Below are positions 36,840-47,100 of a DNA stretch of 64,000 bases, piece by piece. The notes under the pieces were generated by a model, which saw only the letters and a program-made list of their open reading frames with translations, had not been told where the DNA came from and ran no database searches. Position 1 is the first letter of the stretch. Every line of letters starts with the position of its first letter. Source of the DNA: Paraphysomonas bandaiensis. Its lineage: Eukaryota > Chrysophyceae. The translations under genes and the position numbers were made by a program. The DNA lies in assembly GCA_965644295.1 (NCBI GenBank), contig CBFFRP010000645.1:124001-188000 (forward strand), written 5' to 3'.

Positions 36840-38235
36840 GTGAAAACGTTATGGGTTTTCCTCATGTAAAAAACCTCTTCATGAAACCTATGTTTTCATG
36901 CAAAAGTCGCTACTTTTATATAAGAAATATGCCATTATTCAGCACTATAATCATTAATCTATACAAGTCATGAATGGATATGTATCGGCACCCTTTGTAT
37001 ATTTTTGTTCCAAGATGCCTCTAATATTGAGGCAAGAATTCTCTGTATTCCAGCCATAGTTTTATTGCAGTAATACAGAGTATATTTACTTCAATTAATT
37101 CCCGAAAATTGAGATGCTGGCTGCTCATATGTAATCCACCATACAACTACGATATCACCATCTTGTCATATATGAGCATGATAATAATCTCTACTATAAA
37201 AATAATTCTTGCAATGGATTCCACATCATGAATATGTACTACACACATGGATATTCCCTTTTTCCAGGTGATTATTCATGAATAACACAAAAATGACAGT
37301 CTATTAAATCAAAATGAAACACTTTGTTAACTATTAAAGTCACAATAGAGTCTTAAACAAACTAGTAGACTATTTCATAATATAATGAATACGTTCTTAT
37401 TATTAAGATTATTTATACGATGTATTTCAGATTGGTGTGTATTTTATTACCCCATCTGATGATTGATTTGTCATTATATGCGTATACGTCGATTATATTG
37501 TTTATACTGCGTCAAGCATTGATCTATTGAATACATTTTGTATGTAGTTACACCAACAATTCCGTAGTGGTATCCTCTCGAGTGGTTTCTTGGAATTTAC
37601 ATACAGTTATACATTATTATAAGACAGACATACAGTTCAATCATCTTAGTGTTAATATATTAAAGATTTATATGATTATATGATTATATTTCATCTAATC
37701 ATCTCAATATCTTCAGTGTTCATGTTATATGGTCAATCATGTTGTATGATCATGTATAGATGTGATGTGTAATGATTATGGATTAGAGATATAGCTAACA
37801 TGTCAATAGATTGTATTAAGAGTATGGATATACATGTATGTTATAACGTTGAGGTGTTAAAACTAATCATAGACTATATATAAGAGTTAGAGTCAGGTTC
37901 ATATGCTATAGGTAGGGCTAGAGAGGACTGGGTGTGGTTATGAGATGTGGGAACTCGCTCAAGAGAATAAAATTAGTGATGGAGGCCGAGCCGAAGCCGG
38001 CTTCGGCTAAAATATTCGGCCTGAACCGGCTCGGCTAAAGCCGGTTGGAATGTATACTGCTGTAGGATGTAGGACTACCCACCAATATACAGTGTATATA
38101 CTGTACGACAGTAATCATATAATACAGGACATATACATATATATACTGTATATATGTGGACAATGGACAATTCTGAATGTGTCGATGTCCTCCGACCTCA
38201 CGATTAACTGTTACTGGATACTGGCGATTTAAAGA
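36840..38235. other. Intergenic region, no gene recognised
   Basis: AT-rich, no convincing coding segment. The only compositional outlier is a GC-rich patch at 37980-38048 (separate entry). Confidence 0.4.
37980..38048. repeat. GC-rich palindrome patch
   Basis: A perfect 20-bp palindrome (AGCCGAAGCC/GGCTTCGGCT) lies at 37989-38008, followed by further CGGCT/AGCCG words (GAACCGGCTCGGCTAAAGCC). It stands out sharply from its AT-rich surroundings. Confidence 0.85.
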
Positions 38236-38272
38236 AATAGCAAGTATAATCTATAATCTAATATAAACATAC

Positions 38273-38541
38273 CAACAACTTAACTTCTGAACTCATTATG
38301 ATCAGCCCAATTTGTTTGTCCATGAATTCACCATCTTCTGAAGGTAGCGCTGTTGTGTTAGATTGTGGCACAGGTGGTTTGATTTTAGAAGGCGGTGATG
38401 AGAGTGTAACAAGCATTTGAAGAGCGTAACAGAAGTTGACATTATTTGGTAAGGCTTGATATTCTCAATTGACAAGATGAAATTATAAACATTACATGAT
38501 AAAGAACCTAAGTTGTATTCGATGTGTTCAACACCACTCAT
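38273..38541 (-). other. Possible coding relic downstream of the copia element
   Basis: On the minus strand an ATG at 38541 starts a non-repetitive ORF. After a frame change near 38463 a more protein-like frame appears (LSSPPSKIKPPVPQSN, then SEDGEFMDKQIGL), up to a donor-like GTATGT at 38272. No family recognised; it could be a host exon pair, a Gag relic or chance. Confidence 0.15.
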
Positions 38542-38699
38542 TTACTACTTTACTACTGTAGTGTACAAACCACAGCCTCAGTAATCGTATCCTGTATAGC
38601 TGTATAGTCACCAACTTCTACTTCAGTTTCATACTACACAATATAATGTACTCATTACATATATATCTTTCGATCCTTGTATCTCACATAATACTGCAC

Positions 38700-40726
38700 T
38701 CAATAGCAAGTATATAGAATCTTCAGATCTCAACACTCCCCCTCAATTGAGTGTTGTACCATGACGCCTCCTAGCTATTGTATGCCTGAGATAAAAATTC
38801 TTGACAGTAAAATAGACTCATCTCTAAGTCTAAACCTCTGTCTAAAAACTCAGTGCCTACTTGCGTCTTCTTTATCTCTTGGTCCCTCATTAATCACTTC
38901 AATGGAACTCTTAATTTTCTCTCCAAGATTCTCCTTCTCTGCTCCATGTATGATAAACCAACCAATGACTTTGTACAAATATCTGCTGCTTGTTGCGATG
39001 TATGCACATGCACTAACTTAATCGTATTGAACTGATTGGGATCCACGTGCTCTCTCACCATGTGATACATAATCTTAATATGTGCTTCGACTTCTTGTGA
39101 AACGCTGGGTTTTCGGCCAAATCCTGGGCACTCTGACTGTCGATGAAGAATGGTGCGGGTCTGATGAGCCTCAACTTATTCTCACCCGTCACCCCCCGAA
39201 CCCATAGCACTTCTTGGAGACCCGAGTAAATACACTGATACTCAGACTGCATGCTTGACGTTGCCACTGTCGTCTGCAATTTGGACTGCCAGACTATAGG
39301 CCCTCCCGCTGCAAACCCAACGTACCCCGACGTGGACTTCCTGGACAGCTGGTCTCCCGCCCAATCTGCGCAGAAAGCATATGGAAGTCGAACCGTCTGC
39401 TCCCATATTGAATCCCTTTGTCAATAGAGCCACGAATATATTGCCATACGTATGTTAATAACTTGCATACTTCAATATTCACCTCATTACTGAACCGAGA
39501 CAGTACTCTCCGACTGCATGCTTGACGTTGCCACTGTCGTCTGCAATTTGGACTGCCAGACTATAGGCCCTCCCGCTGCAAACCCAACGTACCCCGACGT
39601 GGACTTCCTGGACAGCTGGTCTCCCGCCCAATCTGCGTCAGAAAACATATGGAAGTCGAACCGTCTGCTCCCATATTGAATCTCTTTGTCAATAGAACCA
39701 CGAATATATTGCCATACATATGTTAATAGTTTGCATACTTCAATATTCACCTCATTACTGAACCGAGACAGTACTCCCATTGCATAGGCAATATCCGGCC
39801 TCGTGTTCATCGATAGATATAGTATTGCACCTATCAGCGGCTCAGCGGTCGATATGGGAAGTTATCTACTATAAGCTGTTCCTCCTCGGTATGCTCATGC
39901 CACGCCCCTTTTGCCACTAAATCTACATATTGCTTCCGCTGGTAGAGGACTCGTCCGTACCTTCCGCGGTGGCCCAAGGTTCTTTTCAAACTTTTCTAAG
40001 ATCTTAGCCGCATATAGGATTGGTCATGACGAATATACTCTGGCGTCCTTGTGACTCGAACATTCAGAAAATGTTCCATCTTGCCCATGTCCTTCATATC
40101 AAATCGGGCACACAGTTGAGCTTTAATATCCTTCACTATATTGACATCACGACCTAAAGCTAGGATATCATCCACATATATCATTAATAATACCAATTCA
40201 ACGCCCTTATACTGATAATACAAACACGGGTCTATTACACATGGTTTAAAATGCATAGATCGTATGAATTTATCCAATGTTTTCCACCACGACCGCGAGG
40301 AACTCCGAAGCCCGTATAACAACATCTTCAACTTAAAGCAGTACCCCTTAGGCAGCTGAAAGTACGGAGTTGCCTTCATATATACGTCCCCCTCTATATC
40401 TGCATATTGAAATGCGTTAGACACACCCAGTTGATGAATTACCATGTTCACCACGAAGGCTATGGATTAACAGTCGCACTGTTACCCCCATAATAACGGG
40501 AGCAAAATGGTTCGCCCAAGCACTCGACTGCTGTCCACAACCGATTGCTACAAGACGAGCCTTATATCGGCGGACCTCTCCCGCCTTATCGTACATCTTT
40601 CCATAGACGTACTTGGAGTGCAGTGGGACGACTCCGTCCGGTATACGAGTCACCTCCACGGTGTCTCGCTTCGCCAGACCCTCTCGCTCTGCTCGTCTCC
40701 ACTCCCTGTGCTCGGCACTCTCCAAG
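38700..40726 (-). pseudogene. Decayed copia element: RT, RNase H and 3' end
   Basis: Minus-strand fragments in several frames spell a Ty1/copia RT and RNase H. These include KYVYGKM...RRYKARLVAIG, NHFAPVI, QLGVSNAFQYADIEGDVYM, LLYGLRSSSRSWW, the catalytic YVDDILAL, NTRPDIAYAMGVLSRF, DADWAGDQLSRKSTSGYVG, and the terminal ADICTKSL ending in a stop near 38895. Frameshifts near 40450 and 40010 and a tandem duplication in RNase H make it non-functional. A purine tract (GAGGGGGAG, minus strand) at about 38740 followed by TGTTGAGATC probably marks the start of its 3' LTR. Its 5' half continues at 49346, beyond the gypsy insertion. Confidence 0.9.
39243..39775 (-). repeat. 266-bp tandem duplication within the copia RNase H
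   Basis: Bases about 39243-39508 and 39509-39775 are near-identical direct copies (both start near GACTGCATGCTTGACG). The first copy lacks one base (AATCTGCGCAG versus AATCTGCGTCAG), which shifts its frame. Confidence 0.92.
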
Positions 40727-40730
40727 GGCT

Positions 40731-41789
40731 TGTGACCACGTGGCATTTCACATGCCTCAGTCACGTGTCTATAGTAAGTGCAAAACTACTAACTACGGGA
40801 TGAAGACAGAGACGATAGAAGTATCAGAAACATATCATTATTACGCTACAGATTACTGAAGAACTAGCACTAGGACTGGAGGTACAATTTCCCATAATCT
40901 GCCAACAGCTCTTCGCCGGCCGCAACTGCCCGAGTGGTCTGCACCCAGACCACGTCCAAGCCGGACTCATCTACTACAAATTCGCAGTTGAAGCGCCAGC
41001 CAGCAGCATGGTCAGAAGGATACACCGTGTTTATATACCTACCATGATTATGAGGCACCCGGGCCAAATAAGCTTGGGACCCCAGCGGCCAAAGGTAACC
41101 CATGTCCCGAGTGTCCCGCTCCGCATCTATATAGAAGTCCTTAGCCATCTCAAGTATATATGCTCCCCAGCTGGGACGGGAGGTATACACTTCACCGCTG
41201 TAGAGGCAGAAACGCAGTCCTAGCTCTAAATCCTGTAAGGAGAATAAACCTTGCTGTTCAGGCTTATCGCCCTGAGGGTTGGTGGATCTGTAGTGGCAGA
41301 CATTGTTTATGCAGCAATGGATATGATGTATGTATCTGATGTGGACATTGGTTCTTAGTCTGAGATAGTAGATGTAGGAAAAGCATCATACGGTATGCTG
41401 CACACTCACATACATGTTGGTCCATTGTAATACAGTAGCAGTACTCTGAATACGCAGTATTCAACGGCTAATTTACAAACTGGCGAGTGTGGTGTGTGGT
41501 GTCATCGCGAGTGTGGTGTGTTGTGCTTGTTCTATGTTGCATTGCTTTACAGCTCAGTGTTTTGTTAAGTGTTGTTCTGTTTGTACACTAGTGTTCTGAC
41601 TTCACTGGAGGTGGGGTTTGCGCGGTGATTCTTGGAGGGAGTCACTAGTACAAGCTTGCAACGCTTGACATACTGTTTAGAGTAATAATCATCCTGTTCT
41701 CCTGCAATCAGACGTACATATAGCTCTGGTTAACTCATTGTGTTTGTTTCTGCTGCACAGCCTTGGTTATCAAACCTGGCTGTGTCATA
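40731..41789 (+). repeat. Gypsy 5' LTR
   Basis: 1059 bp from TGTGACCACG to TGTGTCATA, matching 48283-49341 throughout by eye. It should contain promoter and polyadenylation signals, and carries a SET-like ORF on the opposite strand. Confidence 0.95.
40870..41232 (-). CDS. SET-domain-like ORF antisense within the 5' LTR
   Basis: 121 codons including the stop, ending TAG at 40872-40870; the true start is uncertain. The protein reads as the C-terminal two thirds of a SET methyltransferase domain: LYSGEVYTS (Y-x-G-E), AYILEMAKDFYIDAERD (the Y...IDA stretch), GRYINTVYPS...FNCEF in place of the usual NHSCxPNC, and TTRAVAAGEELLADYGK (R-x-I-xx-GEEL-xx-DYG). SET enzymes transfer methyl groups from SAM to lysine, mainly on histones. 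The substituted NHSC motif may lower activity. Upstream, an ATG at about 41307 would join this frame only by removing 17 nt (GTTTATTCTCCTTACAG) or by frameshift. The frame is intact and identical in both LTRs. Weaker alternative: chance antisense ORF. Confidence 0.65.
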   Translation of the reverse strand, partial: DLELGLRFCLYSGEVYTSRPSWGAYILEMAKDFYIDAERDTRDMGYLWPLGSQAYLARVPHNHGRYINTVYPSDHAAGWRFNCEFVVDESGLDVVWVQTTRAVAAGEELLADYGKLYLQS

Positions 41790-42316
41790 GTAATTAATTA
41801 CTGAAAAAAGCAGATCAGCGCTGATAGTAATTGTTACACATACAACTCATTTTGCAATATTTGCAACACTTGTTATTCTTGCACATTAGAATACTGAGCT
41901 TGGCCTTTATTAGCCTCCTCATATTCGAATAGTTCTTAGAGTCTATAGATTGCATACCAGTGCAAGCTTAGGAATTAAGGAGTGATATCTTGCAGTGTTT
42001 GAGAATACATATCCGTGAGCGCGGACTCCGTTAGACTGCGTCGTTAAGAGTGTACCTTGAACACTGCAACAAACTCAACATTTTGGAAAACTGCTCTTAT
42101 CGCATTGACAACTGACCGTCTGCGAAATGAGTGGATACCTCAATTATTGAGTGGGTGAGATAGACCTTGTAAGAGACTTGCAATACAATTTTATCGCATA
42201 GACAACTGACTGCCTGCGAAATACTTGTACAGCAATATCTACATAGTTTGATCTTGCGATAGCTCCAATAAACCTGAGCCCAAGCTGTCCTGTAATTAAT
42301 AAGACCGCAATTCAAA
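41790..42316 (+). other. Gypsy leader (5' untranslated region)
   Basis: Starts directly with a 14-bp palindrome AGTAATTAATTACT at 41789-41802 and shows no TGG-type primer-binding site. A ~35-bp direct repeat (TATCGCAT(T/A)GACAACTGAC ... CTGCGAAAT) lies at about 42098 and 42192, just before gag. Confidence 0.7.
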
Positions 42317-44119
42317 ATGTCTACTCCTAGTGGCAAAAGGACCAGCAAGAAGCCGTCCACTGCTCCACGGCGTCCTAAACCAGTGGTACAGGAGGACTCA
42401 CCAGATAAAATAGATGAAAGTCAATACGAAGAAGCGCCCATGATACCTTCACCTTCTGCCCCAGCATCCTCAGCAACCCAACAGATTCTGGACTCAGTAC
42501 AGGAGATCCAAGGCACCCTGGGACAAGTAGCCTTTGCGATATCCAACCTAGACAGTAGGGTACAAGCTCTGGAGAGTTCTAAGAGAGCAGATACACCTGA
42601 TTCATCAGACACCCAGAGTGATGACACACCTGATTCATTCAGCAGCAAGGGCAGTAAAGCAAATACCACACCCAGGGGAGTCACTAAGCGTGCTAAGAAA
42701 GACCGACCAAAACCCCGTTATTCCACTTTAGGAGATCTGGCTACATTCAGGAGATTGCCAGAGAAGAAAGAGCAACTGAGTGAGGAGAGCTCCGACTCAG
42801 AGCTTGAGGAAGAGGCAGAAGAACATTTGGGGCGTCTTGCCAGTGTTTTTGGAGAGAAACGTCCAGGAAAGTTCTTCCGGAATTTGAAACGCAGCGCCAA
42901 GGTGGCCCAAGCTAAGACTGTCAATATAACTAGGCTGGAGAAGAAGTGTCACGTCAGGATCGAGACATTCAAACTTGGTAGAGTTTCAAGGGCGATCAAG
43001 GAGATTCTGGATTTCCAAGAAGAGGAAGAAACAGAAGTCCGCATCCAGAAAGTTTTATCTAGAAACCTGAAGGATCACTTGCGTTCCGTCTATGATATTC
43101 AACACGCAGAATTAGCTAGCATGGACATATCTGACCTCATGAGAATCGTAGCCCTAGAGACGAAAGTTTTCAGCTGTGTTGGGTTTTACAACGAGCTGAA
43201 AGAATCTCTCAGCCATATGAAGGTCATGGAGTGGGACAATGTCAACGCTGTCAATTTTGAAGCCTTCTATTTTCAACAACTTCGTTTGATAGAATCCTTT
43301 AAAAGGATGTTGTCTATCATGTTGGAAAATGAAAGCAACAGGCGTTGGTGTCCACAGGCTGACGACAAGGAATACGGCCTTATTAGGCTATTTAAAACCC
43401 TGAACGACGTCACATATGTGAAATTTGTTCTAGGTTGTATTCCGAAGAAGAAGTTCGACTTTATGGAAGACTTCTTCAAACTATATACGGAGGTACTGTT
43501 AGACCATTACCAGATCACGATTGCTTATAAACAGTTGCCCTTCAAAGCAACCGTGCAACATCAGGCGAAGTATGAGGAATACATGAAGCGCAAGCGTGAA
43601 ATGTTTTCTAGACCTAAGTCTGGAGTGGCAAAGAATTCCACTAGCACCCACTCTTCTACCAGGTTATTTAACATGGAAGAGGAACGGGCTTCTTTTTCTT
43701 CCAATGAATTTTCTCATGATGAAGAAGATTTATGGGATGCCTATGGGGATACATGGAAAAGCAACAACCACAGTACCGATGTTCCTACTGGCGGCAAACC
43801 TAATGGCGAGCCAGCGACCGAAACTTCTGAAGAGAAAGATACATCCGACTCAGAAGGAGCTTTGCAAGCTATGGATGGCCAGAATCCATCTCATAAACCC
43901 AAACAAGAGAAGTATGGGTGCATGAGAAAAATCATGTATGGCAAGTGCGACAAGAGTGATTGTCGTTATAGCCATAATCCTAGAGCTCTCGCCAATACCG
44001 CTTCGGAATTGGCTGAGAAATCCCAAGCTTATTTGAAGACCACTTCTTCAACTTCGGGGTCTCAGGATAAACCTCCTGCTATTTTAAGGAGAGATCGCTT
44101 CGGCGACTCTCGTCCTTGA
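42317..44119 (+). CDS. Gypsy Gag
   Basis: 600 aa. An N-terminal Lys/Pro/Ser-rich segment is followed by a predicted coiled coil (~55-90, VQEIQGTLGQVAFAISNLDS), an acidic/basic charged region and a helical capsid-like middle (~190-420). The C-terminus has one Cys3His zinc finger at ~535-553 (C-x8-C-x4-C-x3-H: GCMRKIMYGKC, SDCRYSH), in place of the CCHC knuckle usual for gypsy Gag. It should form the particle and bind element RNA. It ends in TGA (44117-44119), in the same frame as pol. Confidence 0.85.
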   Translation: MSTPSGKRTSKKPSTAPRRPKPVVQEDSPDKIDESQYEEAPMIPSPSAPASSATQQILDSVQEIQGTLGQVAFAISNLDSRVQALESSKRADTPDSSDTQSDDTPDSFSSKGSKANTTPRGVTKRAKKDRPKPRYSTLGDLATFRRLPEKKEQLSEESSDSELEEEAEEHLGRLASVFGEKRPGKFFRNLKRSAKVAQAKTVNITRLEKKCHVRIETFKLGRVSRAIKEILDFQEEEETEVRIQKVLSRNLKDHLRSVYDIQHAELASMDISDLMRIVALETKVFSCVGFYNELKESLSHMKVMEWDNVNAVNFEAFYFQQLRLIESFKRMLSIMLENESNRRWCPQADDKEYGLIRLFKTLNDVTYVKFVLGCIPKKKFDFMEDFFKLYTEVLLDHYQITIAYKQLPFKATVQHQAKYEEYMKRKREMFSRPKSGVAKNSTSTHSSTRLFNMEEERASFSSNEFSHDEEDLWDAYGDTWKSNNHSTDVPTGGKPNGEPATETSEEKDTSDSEGALQAMDGQNPSHKPKQEKYGCMRKIMYGKCDKSDCRYSHNPRALANTASELAEKSQAYLKTTSSTSGSQDKPPAILRRDRFGDSRP

Positions 44120-44134
44120 GATAAGGAGGTTAAC
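44117..44134 (+). promoter_or_regulatory. Gag-Pol junction: single in-frame TGA
   Basis: The context is CCT TGA GAT AAG GAG GTT AAC ATG. The five codons between stop and pol ATG are open and in the gag frame, so reading through one UGA would make a 1927-residue Gag-Pol. Alternatives are reinitiation at the ATG 15 nt downstream. Confidence 0.7.
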
Positions 44135-47100
44135 ATGATTGAGGACCTAGAAGAACATGTGATCAGTGTTTGTGATGGGAATGATGATTGTGATTATCTC
44201 CCAGAGGCTAAAACATTGAATACTACTTCTTCAAAGGTCCATTTCAAGGATGGAGCTAAGCTGTATGCTTCATATCCTTCAGCCAAGAAATTTTCATCAG
44301 CACATACTGTAGGTAGAGTAATTATAGACAAGAAGTTCGGAGTGGAAGAATTAGTGAAAGTTTTATGTGACACAGGAGCCCTATCCGCTAACTACGTAGC
44401 ACGTGATCTTGTGGATAGATTGCGTACCAAGCTAGAACCTAGCAGGTTCTACAAGGTCAAACACCGTGTGGTTTTGGCAGACAGTAGAACCGTAAAGGAT
44501 CTTGACGAAGGGGTTCGATTGAACTTAGTGTTTACCGATCCCAAGAGTCACACTTACCAGTACACTGGTGAGTTCATCGTGATCGACATGTCATCTAATG
44601 ACATTATTTTGGGACTACCAGCCCTCACTGGGAAGCTATACCCTTTCATGTGTGCTGTCATGGAGCAGGCCCATGAGAATCATCTCGAAGATTCGGCTCA
44701 AGGGAACCATAATTTGAGTGCCCTACAAAATGAGGACATGGAATCCAGAGAGGAACACCGACGTCCCTGGAGTAAAGCGAATGATGCTATCGCTCCAGAA
44801 GATAACGAGACTGAGTTACCCGTTCAATTCAAAGATGCTTTGACATTCCTCGGAAAGTCTAGAGAGGAAGCTCTTAACGACTACTATGAACAAATAGAAA
44901 CTCACGTCAGTCAGGAGATGAAACAAGAGACCAACATTATGGATCTCTTATCTTCCAAAGCTGAGAAGGTATTCGTGCCTGATGAGTGGACAGGAGTCCG
45001 AGGTGTTGACCCTTTGACTCTTAAGTGGAAAGAAACTTTACCTGAAAGAATGAAACCCAGAGCCAGGCCGATCAACCCTAAGCTCTGGGAAGCATCCGAA
45101 AAGGAGTTCAGGAGACTATGTGGTTATTTTTACCAGAAGAGCAGATCTCCTTGGGCTTCATGCTTGGTGGTTGCTCCCAAGGCTACTCCACCTTATATCC
45201 GATTCTGCGGGGATTATGTTAACATCAACAAGCACATGCAAGTGGGTAATTATACAATTCCCAATGTCAAGCATGAATTGGACAAGATCATCAATTTCCC
45301 ATTGTATATGGATATCGACTTGACCAACGCTTTCCATCAGATACCTCTAGCGGAAGAAACATCAGAGAGGCTTTCTATCCAGACGCCATGGGGCCAATAT
45401 GCGCCAAAGTTCATGCCAGAAGGTATTGCGCCGGCTACTGGAATTCTGCAAGAGGTAGTCAGGGAAATATTTGAAGATTTTTCTGACTGGGCCATTGTAA
45501 TATTTGACAACATGTTGATATTGGCCAACGACCCTCAAGATGCGTATCAGAAATTTGAGAAAGTGATTGACAGATGCATCGAGAGGAATCTCAAACTGAA
45601 AATGCCAAAGAGTTGGCTTGGATTTAGAAAAGTAGACTTCTTCGGATACGTATGCAGACACAAATCCTATGAAGTCAATCCTGAGAAGAAGGAAGCCCTA
45701 GGCAAAATCCCAATGCCTACCAACACCAAACAAGCGAGGTCTCTGCTTGGCAAGGGCGTGTTCTTTTCCAGTTTTACCCCTAGATATTCAGACTTGGTTG
45801 CTCATCTCACAGATTTGACCAAATCGAAATTCAATTGGGACAAGACTACGTGGCGGCACGATTATGAGGCTGAATATCGTCGCTTCATAAAAGGCCTGCA
45901 AGATTCCTGCGAATTGTTCTACCCAGACTACAATTTGGAGTGGACACTGCGTACTGACGCTAGTGAGCTAGGAATCGGCTCGGTGCTTCTGCAGAAAAAG
46001 ATTCTCGCAGATGGAACAGAGCAGTTGCAACCCATTGCCTTCCTATCAAAGAAGTTTTCAGCTCAGGCTCAGAAATGGGCTACGATAGAGCAAGAAGCTT
46101 ATGGTATTTACTACAGTGTCAAGCACTTAGCGTACTATTTGATTGGGAAGCAGTTCACTATAGAGACTGACCACAATAATCTCTTGTGGATGGAGTCGTC
46201 TGAAGTACCTAAGATCACAAGATGGAGAATTTTCTTGCAATCTTTCAACTTCAGCATTAAACACATATCGGGTGCCAAGAATTGGTTAGCCGATTGGTTA
46301 TCTCGGGAGCATCAAGTTGCGGCGTTGTCCGGTATATTCTTAGATGAAGACTATGCCGATGCCTACTTCCTTGGAGAGGACTGCACTGAGGATGAATTTT
46401 TTAACTTCTTGGGCAATTTTATGAACCCAGAAGACAGGGAAGTATCTCCTCATGCGCAAAGTTCAGTCACTCCCGAGGATGCCTTGCAACAAGTACATAA
46501 TGCCCGAGTTGGACATCTCGGTGGGCGAGCCACTTGGATTCGACTTAATAAGCAATTCCCCGGCCATGGAATTCCTTACAAAGTAGTCGAAGACTTCATT
46601 GCGAAGTGTCCAAACTGTGTTAAGACTAGATTGGCGATGAAAGAAGCGCTGATCCCTATAGTCCGAAACCTTAAGCCTCCGAGCGCTCGGAGTGCTATTG
46701 GTATTGATGCGGTAGAAATCACACCCCATGGTGCTGATGGATACACGCACATTAATGTCGTAGTCAACCTGTTCACCAAGTTAGTTTATCTTGAGCCAGT
46801 CAAAGGAGTGACTGCCCTCAACTTGGCAAACACGGTATGGAAGTATTGGAGTTACTACGGACACACTGATCTTATCATCTCAGATCAGGGTCCTGACCTA
46901 ACTTCCGATCTTTTCAAACAACTGACTGAATATATGGGCGTCCGACACACCTTCAGCATAGCCAACAGGCATGCTAATGGTTGTGAACGCATCATCGGTG
47001 AGGTGGTCCGACATTTGCGTGCCCTAGTATATGAAAACAGCAAGCGTGTAGAACGAAAGGATGTTTTTGAGGATCCCAGCTGGATACCCAGCGCTCAATA

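Noticed and set aside
36245-36869. ORFs of about 160-200 codons across the GTAT array
   Set aside because: Same artefact of a stop-free tetranucleotide repeat.
44118-44134. AAGGAGG before the pol ATG as a ribosome binding site
   Set aside because: It resembles a bacterial Shine-Dalgarno sequence, but introns and LTR elements show this is eukaryotic nuclear DNA; the match is coincidental.
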